A stretch of 64,000 nucleotides of DNA from Pseudomonas rhizosphaerae (GTDB taxonomy: Bacteria; Pseudomonadota; Gammaproteobacteria; Pseudomonadales; Pseudomonadaceae), in contig NZ_CP009533.1 in assembly GCF_000761155.1 (NCBI RefSeq), positions 3,171,001 through 3,235,000 on the forward strand. Direction: 5' to 3'. Under the pieces are notes generated by a model. That model did no database searches, was not told where the DNA came from, and saw only the letters and a list, made by a program, of their open reading frames with translations. The position numbers and the translations under genes are program-made. This document shows positions 46,299 through 55,224 of this stretch, one piece after another. Positions within the stretch are counted from its first letter, which is position 1. Each line of letters opens with the position of its first letter.

Positions 46299-48746
46299 TT
46301 GATACGCCTGCTGAAGTTTTTCTGGTGGTCTTTCCTCGCCGTGGTCTGCGGGCTGTTGCTCGTGCTCAGCGGGGCATTTCTGTATCTTAGCCCCAGCCTG
46401 CCGTCTGTCGACGCCCTGCGCAGCGTAGAGCTGCAGATTCCCCTGCGGGTCTTCAGCAGCGACGGAAAACTGATTGCCGAGTTCGGCGAGATGCGCCGCT
46501 CGCCGATCAAATTCGCCGAGATTCCGCCACATTTCATCCAAGCCCTGTTGTCCGCCGAGGACGACAATTTCGAGAACCATTACGGCGTCGACCCCAGTAG
46601 CCTCATGCGCGCCGCCTCGCAGCTGGTGCGCAGCGGTCATATCCAGACCGGCGGCAGTACCATCACCATGCAGGTCGCCAAGAACTATTTCTTGACGTCC
46701 GAACGCAGTTTTTCCCGCAAAATCACTGAAATCCTTCTTGCCTTGCAAATCGAGCGCCAACTTACCAAGGACGAGATTCTCGAGCTGTATGTGAACAAGA
46801 TCTACCTGGGCAACCGGGCCTACGGCATCGAGGCCGCAGCACAGGTGTACTACGGCAAGTCGATCCGTGACGTGAGCCTGGCGCAGATGGCGATGATCGC
46901 CGGCCTGCCCAAGGCGCCGTCGCGCTTCAACCCATTGGCCAATCCGGTACGTAGTAAAGAGCGTCGCGACTGGATCCTGGGGCGCATGTTCCGCCTGGGC
47001 AAAATCGACGAAGCCAGCTACAACGCTGCCATCGGCGAGCCGCTCAACGCCAGCTATCACGTGCCCACGCCGGAAGTCAGCGCGCCGTGGATCGCCGAAA
47101 TGGCCCGCGCCGAAATGGTCGGCCGCTACGGCAGCGAGGCCTATACCCAGGGCTTCAACGTCACCACCACGGTGCCCAGCAACCTGCAGGAAGACGCCAA
47201 CCACGCCATCAGTGCCGGTCTGATCGCCTACGATCAGCGCCACGGTTATCGTGGACCCGAAGCACGCCTGCCTGGCAAGACGCCACGCGAGTGGGCGCAG
47301 GAGCTGACCCGCCAGCGTCCGCTCAATGGCCTGGAGCCTGCCATCGTGACCAAGGTCGACAAGACCGGCATCACCGTGCTGACCCGTGACGACAAGCAGG
47401 CATCGATTGCCTGGGACAGCATGAAATGGGCTCGCCCGTTCATGAACACCAACAGTGTCGGGCGAATGCCCGCGCAGCCGTCAGACGTCGCGCAGGTGGG
47501 TGATCTGATCCGTGTGCAGCGTCAAGCCGATGACACCTTGAAGTTCAGCCAGGTGCCGACCGTGCAGAGCGCTCTGGTGTCGCTGGACCCGCGCACCGGC
47601 GCCATTCGCGCCTTGGTCGGTGGCTTCTCGTTCGAGCAGAGCAACTACAACCGCGCCATGCAGGCCAAGCGTCAGCCAGGTTCGAGCTTCAAGCCGTTCA
47701 TCTACAGCGCTGCACTGGACAAGGGCTATACGCCTGCCACGCTGGTCAACGATGCGCCGATCGTGTTCGTCGACGAGTCGGTGGACAAGGTCTGGCGACC
47801 AAAAAACGACACCAACACCTTCCTGGGCCCCATTCGCCTGCGCGAAGCGTTGTACAAGTCGCGCAACCTGGTATCGATCCGGGTCCTGCAGAGCCTGGGC
47901 GTGGACAGCACCATCGATTACATCAGCAAGTTCGGCTTCAACAAGCAGGACCTGCCGCGCAACCTGTCGCTGGCGCTGGGCACCGCAACGCTGACGCCGA
48001 TGGAAATCGCCACTGGCTGGAGTGTGTTCGCCAACGGCGGCTACAAGGTCTCGCCGTACCTGATCGAGCGGATCGACAGCCGCAATGGTGAAACCCTGTT
48101 CCGCGCCAATCCGCCGACCGTACCGGCCGACGAAGTCGCTGCCGCGTCGCCGCAGACCGCGCCGGGCACGCCTGCGCCGGAAGCGGCACCGATCGGCGTC
48201 GACGCCACCCTGACGCCAGGCGCGCCACCGGCGCCGGCGATTGCCGAGCGAGTCATCGACGGGCGCACCGCGTTCATCCTTACCAGCATGCTCGAGGATG
48301 TGATCAAGAAAGGCACCGGGCGCCGCGCGATGGCCCTGGGCCGAACCGATCTGGCCGGCAAGACAGGGACCACCAACGACTCCAAGGATGCCTGGTTCTC
48401 GGGCTACAACGCCGACTACATCACCACCGTGTGGTCCGGCTTCGACCAGCCTGAAACCCTGGGCCGGCACGAGTTCGGCGGTACCGTTTCGCTGCCGATC
48501 TGGATGACCTACATGGCCGCCGCGCTAAAGGACAAGCCCGCTCACGTACAGCCCGAGCCAGAAGGCATCCTCAGCCTGCGCGTAGACCCGCTCAGCGGCC
48601 GCGCGGCTGCCCCGGGCACGCCGGGCGCCTACTTCGAACTGTTCAAGAGCGAAGACACACCGCCCTCCAACAGCGAATTCGGCGGCGGCAGCGCACCGGG
48701 CAGCCCGCTCCCAGCCGACGAATCGGCGCCGATCGATCTGTTCTGA
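46299..48746 (+). CDS. ponA: Penicillin-binding protein 1A (bifunctional peptidoglycan synthase)
   Basis: The 815-residue class A PBP polymerises glycan strands and cross-links peptides in the periplasm. It has a TTG start and an N-terminal membrane anchor (about 5-30). The glycosyltransferase domain has catalytic Glu87 (LLSAEDDNFENHYG) and GGSTITMQVAKN. An OB-like insert precedes the transpeptidase domain with SSFK (Ser462) and KTGTT (about 688). A Pro/Ala-rich insert (about 610-650) lies before KTG, as in other Pseudomonas PBP1A. The divergent position from pilM is conserved. Confidence 0.95.
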   Translation: MIRLLKFFWWSFLAVVCGLLLVLSGAFLYLSPSLPSVDALRSVELQIPLRVFSSDGKLIAEFGEMRRSPIKFAEIPPHFIQALLSAEDDNFENHYGVDPSSLMRAASQLVRSGHIQTGGSTITMQVAKNYFLTSERSFSRKITEILLALQIERQLTKDEILELYVNKIYLGNRAYGIEAAAQVYYGKSIRDVSLAQMAMIAGLPKAPSRFNPLANPVRSKERRDWILGRMFRLGKIDEASYNAAIGEPLNASYHVPTPEVSAPWIAEMARAEMVGRYGSEAYTQGFNVTTTVPSNLQEDANHAISAGLIAYDQRHGYRGPEARLPGKTPREWAQELTRQRPLNGLEPAIVTKVDKTGITVLTRDDKQASIAWDSMKWARPFMNTNSVGRMPAQPSDVAQVGDLIRVQRQADDTLKFSQVPTVQSALVSLDPRTGAIRALVGGFSFEQSNYNRAMQAKRQPGSSFKPFIYSAALDKGYTPATLVNDAPIVFVDESVDKVWRPKNDTNTFLGPIRLREALYKSRNLVSIRVLQSLGVDSTIDYISKFGFNKQDLPRNLSLALGTATLTPMEIATGWSVFANGGYKVSPYLIERIDSRNGETLFRANPPTVPADEVAAASPQTAPGTPAPEAAPIGVDATLTPGAPPAPAIAERVIDGRTAFILTSMLEDVIKKGTGRRAMALGRTDLAGKTGTTNDSKDAWFSGYNADYITTVWSGFDQPETLGRHEFGGTVSLPIWMTYMAAALKDKPAHVQPEPEGILSLRVDPLSGRAAAPGTPGAYFELFKSEDTPPSNSEFGGGSAPGSPLPADESAPIDLF

Positions 48747-49005
48747 TCAAACCGGCCCTATGGTCGCAACGGCCAATCCCTAATCTGGTTTACACCGGCT
48801 TCAGGGTTGGCCTGCCTGGTCCAGGCGTTGTCGACATAGCCTGATGCAAATGCATCCACGTTACTGGCTGCATCGGATTGACGCATACCAGCCGCATGAG
48901 TAGCATCGAAGCCAACCACAACCTCCACGCCTCGGGCGGGCCTTGGCCTGAACTGCGCACCAGGGGGTTTCTTTTTGTCTGCAAGAAAGTGAGCAGGATG
49001 CTCCG

Positions 49006-49920
49006 ATGGCCCCACAGATAGCCTATACCAAGCACGCTAAAGCGCCCCTCGATCTACTCGCACATCTTGAGGCCAAAGGCTTGGCCGTCCCTCAACCAGA
49101 AAGGGCTCTGCACGCCCTAAAACTGATTGGCTACTATCGATTACTCATCTATATGCGGCCACTTCAGAGCAACCGAGACAGGTTGTTTTTCTCAGGCGTC
49201 GAGTTCGATGACATTCTGGCGCTTTATGATTTTGACAGACAGCTCAGGCTTATCTGTCTGGACGCGGTTGAGCGCATAGAAGTGGCAATGAGAGCTGCAA
49301 TCATCAATACGCTAGCGCTTGATCCGGTGGCGGGCCCTCATTTCTACCTGGATTCGGCACACTTCATCAACACGCAGGCGCATGCGTCGTTCATGCGTGC
49401 GGCGACCGGCCCCACCACGTGCAAACATCAAGCTGTCGAGCACTACCTCGATACCTATGACTCGCGTCCCTACCCACCCATTTGGGTCGTCCTGGAAGCA
49501 ACGACATTCGGGCCATTGTCTTATCTGTACGCAAGCCTGCTTCTACCCTACCGAAAAGCCATCGCCAAAGCCTTCGGCTTCGACGAGAAGATATTGGTCA
49601 CCTGGTTCAGAAGTATCAACTTGCTACGAAATGTCTGCGCTCATCACTCCCGCCTCTGGAACAAGAACAATTTGGTCAACGCACCAGGCGTCGCGAAATC
49701 GCTAAGGGCGGAGTTTCCAGACCATACCGATCGAGGCCGGGTCGCAGCGCGGGCCGTGCCCTTGGTAGCACTTCTGGCAGTGATCGATCCAGAGTCGGAC
49801 TGGAAGCAACGATTCAAGAGTGTCCTGCTCAGCGCTCCCGCCGCCATGGCAAAAGCCGGATTGGACATGTCGGTGATGGGGTTCCGACCTGGCTGGGATA
49901 CAGGAAGATTTTGGAACTGA
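49006..49920 (+). CDS. Abi_2 (AbiD/AbiF-like) HEPN-domain abortive-infection protein
   Basis: The 304-residue protein fits the Abi_2 family: N-terminal LLAHLEAKGLAV and ALKLIGYYRLLIYM, central FDRQLRLICLDAVERIEVAMRAAI, and the HEPN RNase motif RNVCAHHSRLWN with Arg208 and His213 (R-x4-H). Such proteins are proposed RNA-cleaving abortive-infection effectors against phage. There is no partner antitoxin, methylase or sensor gene beside it, so it is a stand-alone form. It interrupts the ponA-maeB neighbourhood and has more A/T than flanking genes, suggesting insertion. GCAGGA precedes ATG by about 7 bases, and a strong bidirectional terminator follows. Confidence 0.85.
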   Translation: MAPQIAYTKHAKAPLDLLAHLEAKGLAVPQPERALHALKLIGYYRLLIYMRPLQSNRDRLFFSGVEFDDILALYDFDRQLRLICLDAVERIEVAMRAAIINTLALDPVAGPHFYLDSAHFINTQAHASFMRAATGPTTCKHQAVEHYLDTYDSRPYPPIWVVLEATTFGPLSYLYASLLLPYRKAIAKAFGFDEKILVTWFRSINLLRNVCAHHSRLWNKNNLVNAPGVAKSLRAEFPDHTDRGRVAARAVPLVALLAVIDPESDWKQRFKSVLLSAPAAMAKAGLDMSVMGFRPGWDTGRFWN

Positions 49921-49963
49921 CGTAAAGCGTGGACCTCCTGTCGCCATGTGCCGATAGACGATC

Positions 49964-50000
49964 GAAAAAAAACCCGACTCTCACGAGTCGGGGCTTTTTT
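49964..50000. terminator. Bidirectional rho-independent terminator
   Basis: CCCGACTC (49973-49980) and GAGTCGGG (49985-49992) form an 8-bp stem with a TCAC loop. It is flanked by eight A on the left (49965-49972) and GCTTTTTT on the right. It can end the Abi transcript on the plus strand and the maeB transcript on the minus strand. Confidence 0.92.
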
Positions 50001-50018
50001 CATGCGGCGCTCAAGGGA

Positions 50019-51287
50019 TCAACCGTTGAAAACGTCATCCACGCTCTGGAGCGGGTAGTGCTTGGGGTACGGCAGGGTAGCGACGCCGGTCTCGATCGCG
50101 GCCTTGGCCACGGCGTCGGAGATCAGGGTGATCAGGCGTGGGTCCATTGGCTTGGGAATGATGTACTCGCGGCCGAATTCCAGGGAGATGCCGCCGTAGG
50201 CATCGCAGACTTCCTGAGGGACCGGCAGCTTGGCCAGCTCGCGCAGGGCGTTGGCAGCGGCGATCTTCATCTCTTCGTTGATGCGCTTGGCGCGAACGTC
50301 CAGGGCACCACGGAAGATGAATGGGAAGCCCAGGACGTTGTTGACCTGGTTCGGGTAGTCGGAACGGCCGGTGGCCATGATCACGTCGTCACGGGTGGCG
50401 TGCGCCAGTTCCGGGGAGATTTCCGGATCGGGGTTGGAGCAGGCGAACACGATCGGATTGGCCGCCATCGACTTCAGGCCTTCGGCGCTCAGCAGGTTCG
50501 GACCCGACAGACCGACGAACACGTCGGCGCCCTGCAAGGCATCGGCCAGGGTGCGCTTGTCGGTGGTGTGGGCGAAGACCGCCTTGTACTGGTTCAGGTC
50601 GTCACGGCCGGCGTGGATCACGCCGGTGCGGTCGATCATGAAGATGTTTTCGATGCGCGCGCCCATGCTCACCAGCAACTTCATGCAGGAGATGGCCGCA
50701 GCGCCAGCGCCGAGGCAGACGATCTTGGCGTCTTCCAAGGTCTTGCCAGCGATTTCCAGGGCGTTGATCATGCCGGCCGCGGTGACGATGGCGGTACCGT
50801 GCTGGTCATCGTGGAACACGGGAATGTCGCACTGCTCGATCAGGGCGCGTTCGATCTCGAAGCACTCGGGCGCCTTGATGTCTTCCAGGTTGATGCCACC
50901 GAAGGTGATCGAGATGCGCTTGACGGTGTCGATGAAGGCCTGCGGGCTTTCAGAGTCCACTTCGATGTCGAAGACGTCGATGCCGGCGAAACGCTTGAAC
51001 AGAACGCCCTTGCCTTCCATGACCGGCTTGGAAGCCAGTGGGCCGAGGTTGCCCAGGCCCAGGATGGCGGTGCCGTCGGAGATGACCGCTACCAGGTTGC
51101 CCTTGCCGGTGTACTTGTAGGCCAGCTCGGGATCGCGACCGATTTCGCGAACGGGCTCGGCCACGCCAGGGCTGTAGGCCAGCGACAGATCACGAGCGGT
51201 GGCAGTGGGCTTGGTGAGTTCGACGCTCAGTTTGCCTGGGCGTGGATGGGCATGGTACTCGAGAGCGGCAGTTTTCAAATCTGACAT
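50019..51287 (-). CDS. maeB: NAD(P)-dependent malic enzyme (oxaloacetate-decarboxylating)
   Basis: The 422-residue cytoplasmic enzyme converts malate to pyruvate and CO2 with reduction of NAD(P). The malic N-terminal domain has LAYSPGVAEPVREI, DGTAILGLGNLGPLASKPVMEGK and FHDDQHGTAIV. The NAD-binding domain has IVCLGAGAAAISCMKLLVSMG. It lacks the phosphotransacetylase C-terminal domain of E. coli MaeB, which is usual for the short Pseudomonas form. It supplies pyruvate and reducing power during growth on organic acids. Confidence 0.93.
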   Translation of the reverse strand: MSDLKTAALEYHAHPRPGKLSVELTKPTATARDLSLAYSPGVAEPVREIGRDPELAYKYTGKGNLVAVISDGTAILGLGNLGPLASKPVMEGKGVLFKRFAGIDVFDIEVDSESPQAFIDTVKRISITFGGINLEDIKAPECFEIERALIEQCDIPVFHDDQHGTAIVTAAGMINALEIAGKTLEDAKIVCLGAGAAAISCMKLLVSMGARIENIFMIDRTGVIHAGRDDLNQYKAVFAHTTDKRTLADALQGADVFVGLSGPNLLSAEGLKSMAANPIVFACSNPDPEISPELAHATRDDVIMATGRSDYPNQVNNVLGFPFIFRGALDVRAKRINEEMKIAAANALRELAKLPVPQEVCDAYGGISLEFGREYIIPKPMDPRLITLISDAVAKAAIETGVATLPYPKHYPLQSVDDVFNG

Positions 51288-51466
51288 GGGGGCGTTCCGC
51301 TTTTACTGTTGGTCTGACGAGACCCGCGAGGATACGCAAGATGCCTACACCCGACAAGACTACCCAGTCACATGCGTCAAGGCCCCTGGCATACGACTTT
51401 CGGCGGGTATGCACAGGCCCGTGAAAGGCCTGCGGGCCGGCATGTGTACAGAGATCGCCAACAGGC

Positions 51467-52276
51467 TCAGGGCCGCATCTGCACCATGGCCGGGTCGCTG
51501 ACCGGCAGCATCCAGCGCAACTGCCCTGCGCTTTGCTTGCCGCGACGGCTGCGGTCCAGCACCCAGCCGCGCGCTTCGACTTGCCGACCTTCGAGGCTAT
51601 CGAGCCAGCCTTCCGGGAACTGCTCGAATACCTTGGGCGCTACGTGCAGGACCACCGAGTCGTCCAGCTCGATCCAAGCCCCGGCGCGATTGCGCTCGAC
51701 CTTGCTGACGCGACCACCCAGCAGGGCAAAGCCGGCCCGTTCCACCTGCGCGGCAGCGATGGCCGGCGACTGGCGCCACAGCCCCAGGCCAGCCTTTCGA
51801 GCGGCGCGTTCAGCCAGTTGCTGGCAGGCGACCTGCTCGACGTTGGGCGCCACCGCGACCTGCAAGGCCAAGCCGTCGGTCAGCAACTGCGCTTCGAAGT
51901 TCACCCCGCCGCGGCCATAGACATGGGCCAGGGTGCGCTGGTAGCGATCCTTGCTCTCGCGGCCCAGTTGCAGGCCAACCAGGCCATCACTGTCGTCGAC
52001 CAGCGCCTGCAAGCGGCGGCGTGCAGCCACCGCGTAGGGCTCGTCGTCCCGCCCCTGACGACCGATCTCCGGCGCGTTGATGCCGATCATTCGAACACTG
52101 CGACCATCCTGCAGGCGCAGGGTATCGCCATCGATGACCTGCCGCACCTGGGCGGTGTCCAGCCCGCCGGGCGCCGGACAGTAGACCTGGGCCTGTGCAA
52201 TCCCTAGCCAAAAGACACCCACAAAAAAGGCGCCCACACGGGGCGCCTTCTTCAACAGCGAGAGCAAACCAATCAA
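51467..52276 (-). CDS. Secreted staphylococcal-nuclease-like (thermonuclease family) protein
   Basis: The 269-residue protein has an N-terminal signal or anchor (about 14-30, [17 protein letters not shown]) and an SNase domain (about 40-160). Conserved features are [22 protein letters not shown] (catalytic Arg/Glu region) and [15 protein letters not shown]-terminal OB-like region of unknown role follows. The start overlaps the rpmE stop (rpmE ends at 52273), implying translational coupling. The rpmE terminator hairpin lies inside its first codons ([10 protein letters not shown]), so full transcripts need read-through. The enzyme may degrade nucleic acid outside the cytoplasm. Confidence 0.87.
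   Translation of the reverse strand: MIGLLSLLKKAPRVGAFFVGVFWLGIAQAQVYCPAPGGLDTAQVRQVIDGDTLRLQDGRSVRMIGINAPEIGRQGRDDEPYAVAARRRLQALVDDSDGLVGLQLGRESKDRYQRTLAHVYGRGGVNFEAQLLTDGLALQVAVAPNVEQVACQQLAERAARKAGLGLWRQSPAIAAAQVERAGFALLGGRVSKVERNRAGAWIELDDSVVLHVAPKVFEQFPEGWLDSLEGRQVEARGWVLDRSRRGKQSAGQLRWMLPVSDPAMVQMRP
52223..52248 (-). terminator. Rho-independent terminator of rpmE, inside the nuclease gene
   Basis: AGGCGCCC (52228-52235) and GGGCGCCT (52241-52248) form an 8-bp stem with a 5-base loop. Read on the minus strand it is followed by a run of T (52228-52223 complement), so it terminates rpmE transcripts 25-50 bases after the rpmE stop. The same bases encode codons of the nuclease N-terminus. 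Confidence 0.85.
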
Positions 52277-52491
52277 GCTTTCTTGGCGCCGAAGCCGCCG
52301 AAACGCTGCTTGAAACGGTCAACACGACCGCCAACGTCCAGGGTCTTCTGCTTGCCAGTGTAGAACGGGTGGCATTCGGAGCAGACGTCGAGGCTCAGTG
52401 GCTTGGCCAGAGTCGAACGGGTCTTGATGACGTTACCGCAGCTGCAGGTAGCGTCGATGGCTTCGTATACTGGATGGATATCGGCTTTCAT
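52273..52491 (-). CDS. rpmE: 50S ribosomal protein L31, zinc-binding type
   Basis: The 72-residue L31 has four zinc-ligand cysteines: Cys16, Cys18 (ATCSCGN), Cys37 and Cys40 ([14 protein letters not shown]). This is the C+ form used under zinc sufficiency. The start at 52491 is the conserved MKADIHP; the open frame to 52545 is leader. It is transcribed away from priA. Confidence 0.96.
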   Translation of the reverse strand: MKADIHPVYEAIDATCSCGNVIKTRSTLAKPLSLDVCSECHPFYTGKQKTLDVGGRVDRFKQRFGGFGAKKA

Positions 52492-52660
52492 GATGACTTC
52501 CTCAGGCTGCGTGCCGCCACCCGACACCATTGTCGAGTACCGCACGTAATTAGGCCGCGTATATTAACAGAATCGGCCGAACACGCAAGTTGTCGCTTGC
52601 ACCGACCGTCGTCTGCTAGTCTGCGCACCTCGAATGCCGTGCGAGCGACCATCGAGCCTT

Positions 52661-52746
52661 GTGGGAGCGGTCATCGGCCGCGAAGGCCTGGCTCGGCACC
52701 ATCGAAACTGCGGGGTGCGTCTTTCGCGGCCGATGACCGCTCCCAC
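52661..52746. repeat. Perfect inverted REP pair in the rpmE-priA gap
   Basis: The 24-bp units at 52661-52684 and 52723-52746 (GTGGGAGCGGTCATCGGCCG plus CGAA, and its reverse complement) are exact inverses separated by 38 bases. The 331-bp gap between the divergent rpmE and priA starts otherwise holds only their presumed promoters, which I could not place confidently. Confidence 0.85.
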
Positions 52747-52822
52747 GGCAATACGGTAGGAGGCAGTGTAGCCGGTGGCCGCCTCCACGATTGCAGTCGC
52801 TTCAACTCAAGAGAACTCCCGC

Positions 52823-55042
52823 GTGCCCGACGTCATCCTGCGCCTCGCCCTGCCCTCGCCGCTGCGACGCCTGTTCGACTACAAGGCGCCGGCCCACACG
52901 GCACAGACCGTGTTCACCCCAGGCATGCGCCTGCGGGTGCCGTTCGGGCGGCGGGAGATGATCGGTATACTGGTCGAGGTGGTCAGCCACAGCGAGGTGC
53001 CGGCCGACAAGCTCAAGCCGGCCATTGCCCTGCTCGATCCGGTCAGCCCGCTGCCGCCTGCGCTGTTCAAGCTGTGCCTGTGGACCTCGCAGTACTATCA
53101 GCACGGCCTGGGCGACACCCTGAGCTGGGCACTGCCGGTGCTGCTGCGCCAGGGGGAGCCGGCCGAGGCCCGCCAGGAACGCTTCTGGCACGCCGCTGCC
53201 GATGCGCGCCTGGACGACCCGCGCATCGCCCGCGCACCCAAGCAGCGCGACGCCCTCAAGACCCTGGCCCAGCATCCCCATGGCGTGGCGCATCAGCTGT
53301 TGAGCAAGCTGCAGTTGAACAAGGACAGCCTCGACCTGCTGCTGGCCAAGCAACTGGTCAGCGTCGAAGTGCGCCGCCACGGCCCCGGCCCACGCGCGGA
53401 ACACTGGCTGGCGCAACCGGAACTACCACTCAACGAAGAGCAACGCGCCGCCTTCGAGGCGATCCGCGCCAGCCTGGGTGGCTTCCAGCCGTTTCTCCTT
53501 GCGGGGGTGACCGGCAGCGGCAAGACCGAGGTGTACCTGCAACTGATTCACGAATGCCTGGAGGCCGGCAAGCAGGCCCTGGTATTGATCCCGGAAATCA
53601 ACCTGGGGCCGCAGACCCTGGCGCGCTTCGAGCAGCGCTTCAATGCGCGTATTGCGCTGGTGCACTCGGCGGTCAACGATCGTGATCGCCTGGACGCCTG
53701 GCTGGCCGCCCGCGATGGCGAGGCCGACATTATCATCGGTACCCGCTCGGCGCTGTTCACGCCCATGAAGAACCCCGGGCTGATCATCATCGACGAAGAA
53801 CACGACGGCTCCTATAAACAGCAGGAAGGCCTGCGCTACCACGCACGCGACCTGGCCCTGGTGCGCGCCAGCCAGGAAGACATTCCCATCGTCCTGGGCT
53901 CGGCCACGCCGTCCCTGGAAAGCCTGCACAACGCCCACACCGGGCGCTACGGCCTGTTGCGCATCGATCACCGCGCCGGTGGCGCCCAGCAACCCAAGTT
54001 CCTGCGCCTGGACGTGAAGAGCCGCCCCCTGGACAGCGGCATCAGCGGCCCGATGCAGCAGGCCATAGGCCAGACCCTGGCCAACGGCCAACAGGTGCTG
54101 GTGTTTCTCAACCGCCGCGGCTTCGCACCCACACTGCTGTGCCACGACTGCGGCTGGTTGTCCGAATGCCCGCGCTGCGATGCGCGCACGACCGTTCACC
54201 AGCGCTCGGGCGAATTGCGCTGCCATCACTGCGGGCATGTCGAGCGCGTGCCGCGCCAGTGCCCCAAGTGCGGCACGGTGGACCTGCGGCCGGTGGGCGC
54301 GGGCACCGAGCGCGCCGAGGAACGCCTGGCGATTCTGTTTCCCGACTACCCGGTACTGCGCGTCGACCGCGACAGCACCTCGCGCAAGGACGCCATGACC
54401 CAGCTGTTCGCGACCATCCAGAAGGGCCATCCGTGCATCCTGATCGGCACCCAGATGCTGGCCAAGGGGCACCACTTTCCACGAGTCACCCTGGTGTCGA
54501 TCCTCGATGCCGACGGTGGGCTGTTCTCCGGCGACTTCCGTGCCAGCGAGCGCATGGCGCAATTGATCGTTCAGGTGGCCGGCCGCGCCGGGCGCGCGGA
54601 AGAACCGGGCAAGGTGATCATCCAGACGCACCTGGCCGACCATCCGCTGCTGGTGCAACTGACCGAGCAGGGATATTTCGCCTTCGCCGAGCAGGCCCTG
54701 GCCGAACGTCGCGCCGCCGGCCTGCCGCCGTTCGCGCACCTGGCGCTGTTGCGCGCCGAGGCCCACAAGCCGGGCCAGGCCGAAGCCTTTCTGGATGAAG
54801 CCTGCGCCGCCGCCGAAGCCTTGGTGGCGCAGCTTGCACTGGGCGGCCTCGAACTGCTGGGGCCGGTGCCTGCGCCCATGGAGCGCCGCGCCGGACGCTA
54901 CCGGGCGCAACTGCTGGTGCAGGCGACGTTGCGCGCACCGCTGCACCGCCTGCTCAATGCCTGGATGCTGCAACTGGAACAACTGCCCAGCGGGCGACAG
55001 GTACGCTGGTCGCTGGATGTGGACCCAGTGGATTTGTATTGA
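52823..55042 (+). CDS. priA: Primosomal protein N' (replication restart helicase PriA)
   Basis: The 739-residue superfamily 2 helicase restarts collapsed forks by loading DnaB. It has an N-terminal DNA-binding domain, Walker A GVTGSGKTE (about 228-236), DEEH box IIDEEHDGSYKQQEG (Asp324), and a zinc-binding insert with eight cysteines from about residue 440 (CHDCGWLSECPRCD, CHHCG, CPKCG). The C-terminal helicase motifs include VAGRAGRAEEPG. GTG 52823 is chosen for the family N-terminus VPDVILRLALPSPL; an in-frame ATG at 52775 falls inside presumed leader. Confidence 0.94.
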   Translation: MPDVILRLALPSPLRRLFDYKAPAHTAQTVFTPGMRLRVPFGRREMIGILVEVVSHSEVPADKLKPAIALLDPVSPLPPALFKLCLWTSQYYQHGLGDTLSWALPVLLRQGEPAEARQERFWHAAADARLDDPRIARAPKQRDALKTLAQHPHGVAHQLLSKLQLNKDSLDLLLAKQLVSVEVRRHGPGPRAEHWLAQPELPLNEEQRAAFEAIRASLGGFQPFLLAGVTGSGKTEVYLQLIHECLEAGKQALVLIPEINLGPQTLARFEQRFNARIALVHSAVNDRDRLDAWLAARDGEADIIIGTRSALFTPMKNPGLIIIDEEHDGSYKQQEGLRYHARDLALVRASQEDIPIVLGSATPSLESLHNAHTGRYGLLRIDHRAGGAQQPKFLRLDVKSRPLDSGISGPMQQAIGQTLANGQQVLVFLNRRGFAPTLLCHDCGWLSECPRCDARTTVHQRSGELRCHHCGHVERVPRQCPKCGTVDLRPVGAGTERAEERLAILFPDYPVLRVDRDSTSRKDAMTQLFATIQKGHPCILIGTQMLAKGHHFPRVTLVSILDADGGLFSGDFRASERMAQLIVQVAGRAGRAEEPGKVIIQTHLADHPLLVQLTEQGYFAFAEQALAERRAAGLPPFAHLALLRAEAHKPGQAEAFLDEACAAAEALVAQLALGGLELLGPVPAPMERRAGRYRAQLLVQATLRAPLHRLLNAWMLQLEQLPSGRQVRWSLDVDPVDLY

Positions 55043-55078
55043 GATGGGCGCACCTGGGGCGCCAATCGGCGGCGTTTG

Positions 55079-55107
55079 CTGACGCGGCTTGCGCCGCCGC
55101 TACAGGG
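55079..55107. repeat. Single REP unit (GACGCGGCTTGCGCC type)
   Basis: TGACGCGGCTTGCGCCGCCG followed by CTACAGGGG repeats the unit found at 21596-21720 with one base changed in the core. It lies in the 182-bp gap between priA and argS. Confidence 0.75.
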
Positions 55108-55224
55108 GTGGTGGCTTGCAGGGGGGGATTTGCGGGTTGGCAACCCCTGCCAACAACCGGATAATGCCCAGTTTTTCCACCCGCGCATCCAGCACCGCCG
55201 TATCCGCGGTCGACCGAGAACCCC

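Noticed and set aside
52775..52822. Upstream ATG as the priA start
   Set aside because: The added 16 residues are not part of the family N-terminus, and the GTG at 52823 fits the conserved start and 739-residue length.
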